Position numbers and translations under genes: made by a program. A stretch of 64,000 nt of DNA, from contig CAMDAC010000006.1 of NCBI GenBank assembly GCA_945888325.1, positions 1-64,000 on the forward strand, in the 5' to 3' direction. Source of the DNA: Candidatus Sulfopaludibacter sp. SbA3. Its GTDB lineage: Bacteria > Pseudomonadota > Alphaproteobacteria > Caulobacterales > Hyphomonadaceae. The notes under the pieces were generated by a model. That model searched no databases. It was not told the origin of the DNA and worked only from the letters and a program-made list of their open reading frames with translations. Of this stretch, positions 34,796 through 42,412 are shown piece after piece (within the stretch, counting starts at the first letter, position 1; the number at the start of each line of letters is the position of its first letter).

Positions 34796-35908
34796 CTACG
34801 GCGTGGCGGTGGCGGCCGACTTCAGGGTGGCGGCGACTTCCTGAGCCTTGCCGAGCTCGGCTTCGTGCAGCGGGATCAGGCCTTTTTCGATCAGGTAGCC
34901 ATCTTCACCAGCAGCGCCGTCGCTGACCGATTCGACGACGAATTCGGCGAGACCCGGCACGAGGGCGATGTTCTGGTCCTTGACGTAGAAGTACATGACG
35001 CGGGCGAGGCCGTACTGGCCGTTGGTGATGTTCTCGAAGGTCGGCTCGACGCCGCCGAGCAAGCCGCCTTTCACGCGGTCACCGTTCTGTTCGAGGAAGG
35101 AGAAGCCGAGGACGCCGAGCGCGTCCGGCGATTTCACGAGCGACTGGACGATGGCGGTGTCGTTCTCGCCGAAGTCCACCCAGGCATCATCCGTGCGCAC
35201 GGTGTGAGCGCGTTCCTTGAAGGCTTCCGGGTCGCTTTCCTTCAGAGCTGCGAGTTCGGGAATTTCCAGCGCGCCGAGTTCCATGCCGAGTTCGACGAAG
35301 GCGTCACGCGTGCCGGAGGTGGGCGGCGGGCCGAGAACGAGGATCGGCTTGGCGGGAAGCGTCGGGGAGACTTCGTTCCACATCTTGTAGGGGTTCGGCT
35401 TGAAGCCGCCCTGCCCGTCCGGAATGTCCTTGGCGAGGGCGAGGAAGAGCTGGGACTTGGTGATGTCGAAATCCGGGCCTTCCTTGGCATTGGCGATGAC
35501 GATGCCGTCATAGCCGAGCGGGATTTCCGTGATGCTGGCGACACCGGCGGCGACGCAGAGATTGCGTTCGCTGTCCTTGATCGGGCGCGAGGCATTGGCG
35601 ATCGAGGGCTGTTCGGCGCCGACGCCGGCACAGAAGGCCTTGAAGCCGCCGCCAGTGCCGGTCGATTCGACGATCGGGGTGCCGAAGGCGGTGGTGGCGC
35701 CAAAACGCTCGGCAATGGTGCGCGAGAACGGCGCGACCGTGGAGGAGCCGACGATCTTGATCTTCTGCTCGGCGGAGGCGGTTCCGGCGACCGGGGCGGC
35801 CTGGGAGGCCGAATCATCTTCCAGCTGCGACAGGTCGCTCTGTCCGCAGGCGGCTGCGGCCATTAACATTGCAGCAGGGATGGCGGCCCTGAAAAAGCTC
35901 TTGAACAT
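34796..35908 (-). CDS. pstS: PstS-family phosphate-binding lipoprotein
   Basis: 370 aa from the ATG at 35908 (GGAG upstream). Lipobox AAAAC near residue 20. The phosphate-binding signature is clear: KIVGSSTVAPFS near residue 70 (phosphate-loop GSS/T), ESTGTGGGFKAFC, and TSGTRDAF in the second lobe. It delivers phosphate to the Pst ABC transporter; the permease and ATPase genes are not in this window. A Pho box lies 88-105 bp upstream of its start, so induction by PhoB under phosphate starvation is likely. Confidence 0.9.
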   Translation of the reverse strand: MFKSFFRAAIPAAMLMAAAACGQSDLSQLEDDSASQAAPVAGTASAEQKIKIVGSSTVAPFSRTIAERFGATTAFGTPIVESTGTGGGFKAFCAGVGAEQPSIANASRPIKDSERNLCVAAGVASITEIPLGYDGIVIANAKEGPDFDITKSQLFLALAKDIPDGQGGFKPNPYKMWNEVSPTLPAKPILVLGPPPTSGTRDAFVELGMELGALEIPELAALKESDPEAFKERAHTVRTDDAWVDFGENDTAIVQSLVKSPDALGVLGFSFLEQNGDRVKGGLLGGVEPTFENITNGQYGLARVMYFYVKDQNIALVPGLAEFVVESVSDGAAGEDGYLIEKGLIPLHEAELGKAQEVAATLKSAATATP

Positions 35909-35995
35909 GATGTGTCTCCGCTCGGTTGTGCCCAGGTACGGCAGGAATAGCCTTTTCGGCATACGCGCGTCACGCGACAGTTCCAGCGAAAAAAA

Positions 35996-36013
35996 GTGAC
36001 AAATTTGCGACAG
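35996..36013 (-). promoter_or_regulatory. Pho box (PhoB site) upstream of pstS
   Basis: Read on the minus strand: CTGTCGC-AAAT-TTGTCAC, 15 of 18 positions matching the consensus CTGTCATAAATCTGTCAC. A further CTGTCGC half-site (35980-35974) lies 22 bp on, in phase with the 11-bp repeat. It is correctly oriented for pstS and also overlaps the promoter region of the divergent decarboxylase gene. Confidence 0.75.
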
Positions 36014-36020
36014 GCACCTG

Positions 36021-36026
36021 TATACT
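36021..36026 (+). promoter_or_regulatory. Likely -10 element for the ornithine decarboxylase transcript
   Basis: TATACT at 36021-36026 matches TATAAT in five of six positions and is followed by an A-rich stretch. A -35-like GTGACA (35996-36001) lies at a long 19-bp spacing, inside the Pho box. Transcription from here would produce the speF-like leader. Confidence 0.5.
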
Positions 36027-36172
36027 AAAAAAACTTCTTGCGCATCCGGGGATTACCCCCTAAATGCACCTTCGAAATTGATGTGGCGGACATCTGGGCT
36101 AACCCGACAAAAAGGGGGGCCCCCTGTACTAACGCCCAAAGCTGGTTTGAAGCCCTTTGGAGGTTAGGTGTC
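36027..36172 (+). ncRNA. Candidate speF leader RNA (alphaproteobacterial ornithine decarboxylase 5' UTR element)
   Basis: This 146-nt untranslated leader precedes a speF/ODC homologue, the position in which the conserved speF motif (Rfam RF00518) is found in alphaproteobacteria. Visible structure: GGGG-atta-CCCC (36050-36061) inside a GCAT/ATGC stem, a GGGCT (36097-36101) able to pair with AGCCC (36150-36154), and CCAAAG pairing with CTTTGG just before the ribosome-binding site GGAGG (36159-36163). A GC-run GGGGGGCCCCC lies centrally. Sequestration of the ribosome site is plausible. The family call is from position and structure, without a covariance-model search. Confidence 0.62.
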
Positions 36173-37369
36173 ATGCGCACTTACGCTACCCCGTATAATA
36201 TTGTCCGCAATCTGCAGCCAGAGCTGCCGACCTATTGCTTCCGTCCGGAGCGCGTGACCGCGGCTGCCCGCTGGTTCGTGGAGAAATTCCCGGCCCAGCC
36301 GTTCTATGCCGTCAAGGTGAACCCTGCCCCGCACGTGCTCGACGCCCTTTGGGACGCGGGCATCCGCAGCTTTGACGCGGCTTCCGAAAAGGAAATCCAG
36401 CTGATCCGTGGCCGTTTCCCGGACGCGCGGATTGCCTTCCTGCACCCGGTGAAACCGCGCCACGCGATCGAGCGCGCCTACTTCAACTATGGCGTTCGCA
36501 TCTACGTGACCGACTCGGTCGCCGAGCTGAACAAGATCCTCGAAGCCACGAACTTCGCCAAGGACCTGACCATCCTTGTGCGCATCGCTGTCTCGAACGA
36601 AGGCTCGGCCCTGCCGCTGTCCGGCAAGTTCGGCGCGAGCGCGGCTGAAGCGGCGGAAATCCTCCGCCTTGCCCGCCGTCATGCGGACGAGGTCGGCGTG
36701 TCTTTCCACGTCGGCAGCCAGGCGATGAAGCCTTCGGCCTGGGCGCAGGCAATGGCGGATGCGAGCCGCGTGATCATCGAAGCCGGCGTGACCGTGGACA
36801 TCGTCGATGTCGGCGGCGGCTTCCCGGCGATCTATGCCGACAAGACCCCGCCGGAAATGGACGACTATGTCGCCATGGTGATGCGTTCGTTCGAGAACAT
36901 GTTCGTGCTCGAGAACGCCGAGCTGTGGTGCGAGCCGGGCCGTGCGCTGGTCGCCGAGTCGGAAAGCCTTCTGGTGCGCGTCGACCTTGCGAAAGGCCGC
37001 GAGATCTACGTCAACGACGGCTCCTATGGCGCCCTCTATGACGCGGTGCACGAGAACTGGAAGTTCCCGATGCGCGCGATCTCGGGCGACGGGCGCAAGC
37101 TCGGCCGCATGGTGGAATACACCGTGTACGGACCGACCTGCGATTCCGCCGACATGCTTCCGGGCAAGGTCTGGCTTCCGGCCGGCCTGACCGAGGGCGA
37201 CTATGTCGAGATCGGCAATATCGGTGCCTACGGACGTTCGATGTCGACCCAGTTCAACGGGTTTGGCGAGACCGAAGTGGCGGAAGTTCAGGATTCGCCC
37301 TGGCCGTCGCTCTATGTCTCGGCCGTTGGCGCCGAAGTCATCTCGATCGGCTCGATGGCCACGAACTGA
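36173..37369 (+). CDS. Ornithine/lysine decarboxylase, fold-type III PLP enzyme
   Basis: 398 aa; ATG at 36173 follows GGAGG. Alanine racemase-like barrel with PLP Lys48 in FYAVKVNP, phosphate-binding GGGFP (214-218), EPGRALV and catalytic Cys323 in GPTCDSADML. It makes putrescine from ornithine (or cadaverine from lysine). The residues seen fit the eukaryotic-type ODC/LysDC family of alphaproteobacteria. A long structured leader and a Pho-box-overlapping promoter lie upstream. The last 58 bp overlap the 3' end of murI on the opposite strand. The frame is open from 36038, but the ATG at 36173 has the ribosome site. Confidence 0.92.
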   Translation: MRTYATPYNIVRNLQPELPTYCFRPERVTAAARWFVEKFPAQPFYAVKVNPAPHVLDALWDAGIRSFDAASEKEIQLIRGRFPDARIAFLHPVKPRHAIERAYFNYGVRIYVTDSVAELNKILEATNFAKDLTILVRIAVSNEGSALPLSGKFGASAAEAAEILRLARRHADEVGVSFHVGSQAMKPSAWAQAMADASRVIIEAGVTVDIVDVGGGFPAIYADKTPPEMDDYVAMVMRSFENMFVLENAELWCEPGRALVAESESLLVRVDLAKGREIYVNDGSYGALYDAVHENWKFPMRAISGDGRKLGRMVEYTVYGPTCDSADMLPGKVWLPAGLTEGDYVEIGNIGAYGRSMSTQFNGFGETEVAEVQDSPWPSLYVSAVGAEVISIGSMATN

Positions 37370-38184
37370 ACGTCCGGAAATCCGTAACGTCTGAGGACGC
37401 GCGTCATGCCGTCCGTCTCGTCCGGCGGGCGGGTGAGGGAGGCTGTTCCTCCCTGCCCGCCGGATTGAGTATTCCCCGGCAGGACACGGATGGTCTGGCG
37501 CGCAATCGCGGCGCCTGAATCGAGATAGGACACGGCGCGTGGCGCGGTGGCGATCAGCTGGCCGCGCACGAGCGGAAAATGCGTGCAGGCAAGGACGACC
37601 GTGTCGATCTGGTCTCCGCCCGGCGCGTTGAAGAGCGGGGCCTGGGCGGCGGCGTAGGCTTCGGGCGGCACATCCTCCCCGCGCGCGTGGGCTTCGGCGA
37701 GTTTCACAAGCTCGAGACTTCCGTGCAGGATGACGCGCTTGCCGGCGGCGAAGTCCTCGATCAGCCGGGCGGTATAGGCGCGCCGGATGGTGCCGGGGGT
37801 GGCGAGGAGGCCGATGGTGCCGGTCTCGGTGAGCTTCGCCGCGGGCTTGATGGCGGGCACCGTGCCGACGACCGGGATGGAGAGGGCGGCGCGCACTTCG
37901 GCGAGGGCCAGGGTGCTCGCCGTGTTGCAGGCGATGACGAAGACATCCGGCCGGACCGCCTCCACGAGGGCCTTCGCGACGCGCGGCAGGCGGTCCCTCA
38001 GGGCGTCGTCCGACTTGTCCCCATACGGGAAAAAGGCGTTGTCGGCGCCGTAGTGGACCGACAGCCGGGGGCCAAGGGCGCGGATTTCACCGGCCACCGT
38101 GAGCCCGCCGACGCCCGAATCGAACACGAGGACGCGGCCCCGGGCGGGGGACGGCTCAAAGGTGAAGGGCACCGGGTCGCTCAT
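37312..38184 (-). CDS. murI: Glutamate racemase MurI
   Basis: 290 aa. FDSGVGGLT opens the protein (Asp22, Ser23), and the two catalytic cysteines are Cys86 in ACNTAS and Cys200 in ACTHFP. It converts L- to D-glutamate for peptidoglycan precursors in the cytoplasm. The 3' end (about 19 codons) overlaps the end of the decarboxylase gene, an unusual convergent coding overlap, because the C-terminus carries an extra tail. Confidence 0.93.
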   Translation of the reverse strand: MSDPVPFTFEPSPARGRVLVFDSGVGGLTVAGEIRALGPRLSVHYGADNAFFPYGDKSDDALRDRLPRVAKALVEAVRPDVFVIACNTASTLALAEVRAALSIPVVGTVPAIKPAAKLTETGTIGLLATPGTIRRAYTARLIEDFAAGKRVILHGSLELVKLAEAHARGEDVPPEAYAAAQAPLFNAPGGDQIDTVVLACTHFPLVRGQLIATAPRAVSYLDSGAAIARQTIRVLPGNTQSGGQGGTASLTRPPDETDGMTRVLRRYGFPDVQFVAIEPIEMTSAPTAET

Positions 38185-38267
38185 CTGCGGGGGAAATTAA
38201 GCGCATTCCCGTGCGGCGCAATCGGGGCGGCGCCGCGACTTGAAGGGCGCCCGTGGCACGAAATTTG

Positions 38268-38282
38268 TTGTGCACCGCACAA
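38268..38282. promoter_or_regulatory. Palindromic site TTGTGC-ACC-GCACAA upstream of the phasin-like gene
   Basis: Perfect 6-bp arms with a 3-bp spacer, 28 bp before the start of the 107-aa gene. The core TGC-N3-GCA resembles sites reported for PhaR, the polyhydroxyalkanoate-responsive repressor of phasin genes. The link to PhaR is an inference. Confidence 0.5.
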
Positions 38283-38310
38283 TCGAGGCTTAGCGTGAAA
38301 GGGTCAACCC

Positions 38311-38634
38311 ATGGGGAAACAGGACATGATGGACTTCTGGATGAATTCCTGGCGCACCTATACGGCAATGACCGCCGCGTCGCTGGACACGATGCTGACG
38401 ATGCAGAAGAGCTTGATGAACCTGTCGTCCATCACCCTGTCGGACGGCTTTGACGGCACCGACGAGAACTATATGCGCGAGGCTTTCCAGCGCGCCGCCG
38501 ACGCCAATGTGCGCCGCTGGTCTGACACGGCCGATGTGCTGAAGGGCATGCCGACCTGGGTGCAGAAGATGAATTCGGTGCCGGGCACGACGCTGGTGAA
38601 CCTGTTCGACAAGGCCCAGCGCGCCCGGGGCTAA
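38311..38634 (+). CDS. Small helical protein, possibly phasin-like
   Basis: 107 aa, fully alpha-helical in appearance, rich in Met, without signal peptide (MMDFWMNSWRTYTAMTAASLDTMLTMQKSLMNL...). Phasins are short amphipathic helical proteins that coat polyhydroxyalkanoate granules, and the palindrome before the gene would fit that role, but no signature proves it. AAAGGG lies about 10 bp before the ATG. It is divergent from murI. Confidence 0.6.
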   Translation: MGKQDMMDFWMNSWRTYTAMTAASLDTMLTMQKSLMNLSSITLSDGFDGTDENYMREAFQRAADANVRRWSDTADVLKGMPTWVQKMNSVPGTTLVNLFDKAQRARG

Positions 38635-38683
38635 GCCCTCTCTCCCTTGTGGACTTGGCGGGCGCCCTGATTTACCTCGGGGC

Positions 38684-39790
38684 ATGACCCTTCCGATCGA
38701 GACTCTCAAAGCCCTTGAGCAGCGCCTGCTCTGGCTCAGCGCCTGGACCGTCCACAACGCCAACCACCTGCGCGAGAAGCGCGACGACGACGTCAAGGTC
38801 GGCGGGCACCAAGCCAGCTGCGCCTCGATGGTGTCGATCCTGACGGCGCTCTATTTCCATGTGCTGCGGCCGGAAGACCGGGTGGCGGTGAAGCCGCATG
38901 CGGCGCCGGTTTTCCACGCGATGCACTACCTGATGGGCAACCAAACGCGCGAGAAGCTGGAGAACTTCCGCGGCTATGGCGGCGCGCAGTCCTATCCCTC
39001 GCGGACCAAGGACATTGATGATGTCGACTTCTCCACTGGCTCGGTCGGGCTCGGCGTGGCGGAGACGGCGTTTGCCTCGATGATCCAGGATTACCTGATC
39101 GCCCGTCCGTGGACGGAGCTTGGCAGCGGCGCGCGCAAACCGGGGCGGATGGTGGCGCTGGTCGGCGACGCCGAGCTGGACGAGGGCAACGTGTACGAGT
39201 GCCTGCAGGAAGGCTGGAAGCACGGGCTGCGCAATACCTGGTGGATCATCGACTATAACCGCCAGAGCCTCGACGGCGTGGTGCATGAGGGCCTGTGGGC
39301 GCGGGTGGAGGCGATCTTCACTGCGTTCGGCTGGCGCGTGGAAGTGCTGCGCTTCGGCGCGCTGCAGCGCGCGGCGTTTGCGGAGCCGGGCGGCGCGCGG
39401 CTGATGGCCTGGATCGAGGCCTGCCCCAACTCCCTCTACTCGGCGCTGACCTATCGGGGCGGCGCGGCCTGGCGCAAACGCCTGCTGGACGACATTGGCG
39501 ACCAGGGCGAGGTGACCGCGCTGATCGAGCGGCGCTCGGATGCAGAGCTCAGTACCCTGATGAACAATCTCGGCGGCCAGTGCCTCGAGACACTGTGCGA
39601 GGCGTTTGACCGCGCAAAGGACGAGACGCCGACCGTGTTCCTCGCCTATACGATCAAGGGCTGGGGCACGCCGCTGGCGGGGCACAAGGACAACCATTCC
39701 GGCCTGATGACCAAGGCGCAGATGGCCGAATTCCAGACGCTGATGGGCATCGCCGAGGGCGAGGAATGGGAGACGCTGGCCGGGCTGTAA
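38684..39790 (+). CDS. AceE/transketolase-family TPP enzyme, N-terminal part (ends at an in-frame TAA)
   Basis: 368 aa covering the thiamine-diphosphate-binding domain: GDAELDEGNVYECLQEG followed by an NTWWIIDYNRQSLDG stretch, similar to the GD-x(25-30)-N motif region of homodimeric pyruvate dehydrogenase E1 (AceE) and relatives. Family members run to about 790 aa or more. Translation stops at TAA 39788-39790, yet the same reading frame continues without another stop to 41068 and encodes the missing pyrimidine-binding and C-terminal domains. See the C-terminal entry. On its own this half would lack an essential active-site partner. Confidence 0.85.
   Translation: MTLPIETLKALEQRLLWLSAWTVHNANHLREKRDDDVKVGGHQASCASMVSILTALYFHVLRPEDRVAVKPHAAPVFHAMHYLMGNQTREKLENFRGYGGAQSYPSRTKDIDDVDFSTGSVGLGVAETAFASMIQDYLIARPWTELGSGARKPGRMVALVGDAELDEGNVYECLQEGWKHGLRNTWWIIDYNRQSLDGVVHEGLWARVEAIFTAFGWRVEVLRFGALQRAAFAEPGGARLMAWIEACPNSLYSALTYRGGAAWRKRLLDDIGDQGEVTALIERRSDAELSTLMNNLGGQCLETLCEAFDRAKDETPTVFLAYTIKGWGTPLAGHKDNHSGLMTKAQMAEFQTLMGIAEGEEWETLAGL
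39788..39790 (+). other. Single in-frame TAA splitting the TPP enzyme gene
   Basis: The codons before (GAG ACG CTG GCC GGG CTG) and after (AAT CCG TCT GCG ATC AAG GAC TTC CTC) are in one frame, and the second stretch looks coding. Because the frame is unchanged, an indel is not the explanation; a substitution (from AAA, CAA, GAA, TCA, TTA or TAT/TAC), a base-call error or a readthrough signal is. Confidence 0.8.
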
Positions 39791-39868
39791 AATCCGTCTG
39801 CGATCAAGGACTTCCTCGGCAAGGTTCCGTTCTTTGCGGCGGGGCCACGGCGCTATCATTCGCCGGCA

Positions 39869-41068
39869 GTGCCCTCCCCCGGGCCGGTGTTTCTCGATGA
39901 CGAGATGCTGTCCACGCAAGCGGGCTTCGGCAAGATCCTCGACGCGCACGCGCGGGAAGAGACAGAGCTGTCGCGCCGTATACTGACAACCTCGCCGGAT
40001 GTGACGGTCTCGACGAACCTCGGGGCCTGGGTGAACCGGCGCGGGCTTTTTGCGCGCGAGGCGGTAGCCGACACGTTCCGGGACGAGAAGATCCCGTCGG
40101 CGCAGAAGTGGAGCTTCTCGCCGGAGGGCCAGCATATCGAGCTCGGCATTGCGGAGATGAACCTGTTCCTGCTGCTCGGCGCGGCGGGGCTTTCGCATTC
40201 GCTGTTCGGCGAGCGGCTGATCCCCATCGGCACGGTGTATGATCCGTTCATTGCGCGCGGCCTCGATGCGCTGAACTATGCCTGTTACCAGGACGCCCGC
40301 TTCATCATCGCGGGCACGCCGAGCGGTGTGACGCTGGCCCCGGAAGGCGGGGCGCACCAGTCGATCGGTGCGCAGCTGATCGGCATGAGCCAGGACGGGC
40401 TGGTCTCGTTCGAGCCGGCCTTCCTCGATGAACTCTCGATCATCATGGACTGGAGCCTCGACTACCTGCAACGCGACGGCGAAGGCGACCCGGACGAGCG
40501 CACCTGGCTGCGTGACGAGACCGGAGGCTCCGTGTACCTACGATTGTCGACGCGGCCGCTGGAGCAGGTGCGCGTCTGGAAGCGCGACGATGCCGCGTTC
40601 CGGCAGGGCGTGATCGATGGCGGCTACTGGCTGCGCCAGCCGGGGCCGAACTGCGAAGTTGTGATCGCCTATCAGGGCGTGATTGCGCCGGAAGCGATCA
40701 AGGCGGCGGCGCGGATCGGCGAAGGCCGGCGCGACATCGGCGTGCTGGCGGTGACCTCCGCAGACAGACTGAATTCCGGCTGGACCGCCGCGCGGCGTGC
40801 ACGCGCGCGGGGGCAGCACAATGCGAAAAGCCAGATCGAACGGTTGATGGAGGGCGTGCCGCCGCATTGCCAGCTGATCACGGTGACGGACGGCCATCCG
40901 GCTACGCTGGCCTGGATCGGCGGGGTGAAGGGCCATGCGGTGACGCCGCTGGGGGTCGAACATTTTGGCCAGACCGGCACGATCCGCGACCTTTACCGGC
41001 ACTTCCAGATCGACGCCGACGCGATCGTCTCGGCGGCGAGCCATCTGTCGCCGGGCCGCATCCTTTAG
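39869..41068 (+). CDS. AceE/transketolase-family TPP enzyme, C-terminal part
   Basis: 399 aa from a GTG at 39869, the first possible start after the TAA; the first ATG is 39905. It contains the pyrimidine-binding domain with the conserved Glu region GQHIELGIAEMNLFLLLGAAG and a transketolase C-terminal domain ending SHLSPGRIL. No good ribosome-binding site precedes the GTG, and 26 codons that look coding (AIKDFLGKVPFFAAGPRRYHSP) lie between the TAA and this start, so independent initiation is doubtful. Joined with the upstream half it would give a protein of about 794 aa, normal for the family. Its stop is 4 bp from the convergent RHH gene. Confidence 0.8.
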   Translation: MPSPGPVFLDDEMLSTQAGFGKILDAHAREETELSRRILTTSPDVTVSTNLGAWVNRRGLFAREAVADTFRDEKIPSAQKWSFSPEGQHIELGIAEMNLFLLLGAAGLSHSLFGERLIPIGTVYDPFIARGLDALNYACYQDARFIIAGTPSGVTLAPEGGAHQSIGAQLIGMSQDGLVSFEPAFLDELSIIMDWSLDYLQRDGEGDPDERTWLRDETGGSVYLRLSTRPLEQVRVWKRDDAAFRQGVIDGGYWLRQPGPNCEVVIAYQGVIAPEAIKAAARIGEGRRDIGVLAVTSADRLNSGWTAARRARARGQHNAKSQIERLMEGVPPHCQLITVTDGHPATLAWIGGVKGHAVTPLGVEHFGQTGTIRDLYRHFQIDADAIVSAASHLSPGRIL

Positions 41069-41072
41069 AGGA

Positions 41073-41291
41073 TCAGGCCGCGCGTTTCGGGACGTTCCAG
41101 GCGGATTTGAGCTCGTGCAGGGCGTCGATCCAGTCGCCGCCATCGCGCAGCCGCTGGACATAGAGTTCGAGGATCTGGCGGGCGGCGACGCTCGGCTCGA
41201 TGCCGCAACGCTCGGCGTGTTCGGAGAAGAAGTCCTTGTCCTCGGCATCGAGACGGACGGTGAGGGCAACCCTGTTGGACATCCGGGACAT
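41073..41291 (-). CDS. Ribbon-helix-helix (CopG/Arc-type) DNA-binding protein
   Basis: 72 aa; AGGAG lies 8 bp before the ATG at 41291. A short strand (RVALTVRLD) is followed by helix DKDFFSEHAERCG and helix EPSVAARQILELYVQRL, the RHH arrangement. Such proteins are often antitoxins, but no toxin-sized gene adjoins it: downstream is the convergent TPP enzyme and upstream an AT-rich gap of 118 bp. A TTGACA (41349-41344, minus strand) may be its -35. Confidence 0.72.
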   Translation of the reverse strand: MSRMSNRVALTVRLDAEDKDFFSEHAERCGIEPSVAARQILELYVQRLRDGGDWIDALHELKSAWNVPKRAA

Positions 41292-41409
41292 GAAACGACT
41301 CCTGAAGCAGCTAGAAGGTGCTTTAAGAGATTTAGGTGTGAAGTGTCAATAAGCTCTGAATTAATGATGAATATTTGACAAATTATGGAGTCAATGCGCC
41401 TGTCCGTCC

Positions 41410-41910
41410 ATGGCAAACTGGGCAAAATCCTCGATCCTCGACACCAGTCCGGGCAGTACGGACCTGATGTCCGTGACGCTGAAGCGTGACTACCGGCTGG
41501 CGGTGCCCGCGGAGGTGCGCCGGGCGGTCAGCTGGCTGAAGGAGACGCCGGCCAAGCTGGACGTGTTGTTCGAACTGAACGAGGTCGGCCGCGTCCGGGT
41601 GCTCGATCTTGCCGCCGCCCTGCCCCGCCTCCAGGAGGCGATGGCGGCGAGCCCGGAGGATATGGAAGACCTGAGGCTGATCTATTCCCGCGGCAGTTTC
41701 ATCCGAGACCGGCTGGACCTCAGCGATCCGGTGGTGCCGCATCTCGGCGTGCTGGCGGAGGTGGGCCATGAGGCCGGTGCGACCGTGTTCGTGCGCGCCT
41801 ATGCAGGCGACATAGAGATATGGTCCGATGCATTCCGTGCCGCTCAGGTCGCGCGGGCCCGGGACCGGCAGGAGTCTCTCATTGCCTCGCTACGGACCGA
41901 AGGTAGTTAA
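41410..41910 (+). CDS. Divergent MraZ/AbrB-like protein
   Basis: 166 aa. Two half-repeats resemble the swapped-hairpin units of MraZ: the first is VTLKRDYRLAVPAEVRRAV with a following VLFELNEVGRVRVLD, the second is VVPHLGVLAEVGHEAGATVF with AGDIEIWSDAFRAA, close to the GQGDRFEIW stretch of MraZ. The similarity is weak and no search could be run. MraZ normally heads the dcw division cluster, which is not here. The frame also offers ATG 41467. It precedes the small helical gene and the diguanylate cyclase gene. Confidence 0.5.
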   Translation: MANWAKSSILDTSPGSTDLMSVTLKRDYRLAVPAEVRRAVSWLKETPAKLDVLFELNEVGRVRVLDLAAALPRLQEAMAASPEDMEDLRLIYSRGSFIRDRLDLSDPVVPHLGVLAEVGHEAGATVFVRAYAGDIEIWSDAFRAAQVARARDRQESLIASLRTEGS

Positions 41911-41996
41911 CGCGCTGTTAACCCATCTCATGGCATCCCGGAGTTGCTACTAGCTGCTCCGGGCATCCAAGCCGGCGCACATCGCAGGAGGCCAGG

Positions 41997-42347
41997 ATGA
42001 GCATTTTCAATCCCATTTGCCCCGCCCGGGGGATCTACGGACATATCGAGCGCCTGGAGGCGCGGCGTGAGCAGTTAGCGCGCGTCGCGCAGGCGGTGGC
42101 GGTGGGCGACTGGCTGCGGCGGGACGCGCTGCTGGAGCGGCTGGAGGCGCTGGACCAGGCCCTGATCCTCGACGGCGAGCGGGCCCGCGACGAGCTGGCC
42201 GAAGTGGCCGCGATGAGCGCTGAGGGGGCGACGTGCCAGCTGATCGCGGCGCTGCGCGATGCGCGGTCCGGTGATCCAGAGATGCAGCGCCGGGCGGCGC
42301 GGCTGATGGCGCAGTCGGCTACGTTCGCCGGCGCGTCGGTCCGCTGA
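41997..42347 (+). CDS. Helical cytoplasmic protein of unknown function
   Basis: 116 aa; the ribosome-binding site AGGAGG (41986-41991) is the strongest in its neighbourhood. Residues about 15-70 look like a long amphipathic or coiled-coil helix (IERLEARREQLARVAQAVAV ... DALLERLEALDQAL). No signal peptide or membrane segment. No family recognised. It lies between the MraZ-like gene and the GGDEF gene, gaps 86 and 65 bp. Confidence 0.7.
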   Translation: MSIFNPICPARGIYGHIERLEARREQLARVAQAVAVGDWLRRDALLERLEALDQALILDGERARDELAEVAAMSAEGATCQLIAALRDARSGDPEMQRRAARLMAQSATFAGASVR

Positions 42348-42412
42348 GGCTGAGCCCGACTTTTGGCGGCGCCAGTCAACCGGGAGTTTACCTCCTTTAA
42401 TTATAAGGCGTT

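Noticed and set aside
36038-36172. N-terminal extension of the ornithine decarboxylase by 45 codons
   Set aside because: The segment is a structured leader, the ribosome-binding site lies just before the ATG at 36173, and the protein start there matches the family.
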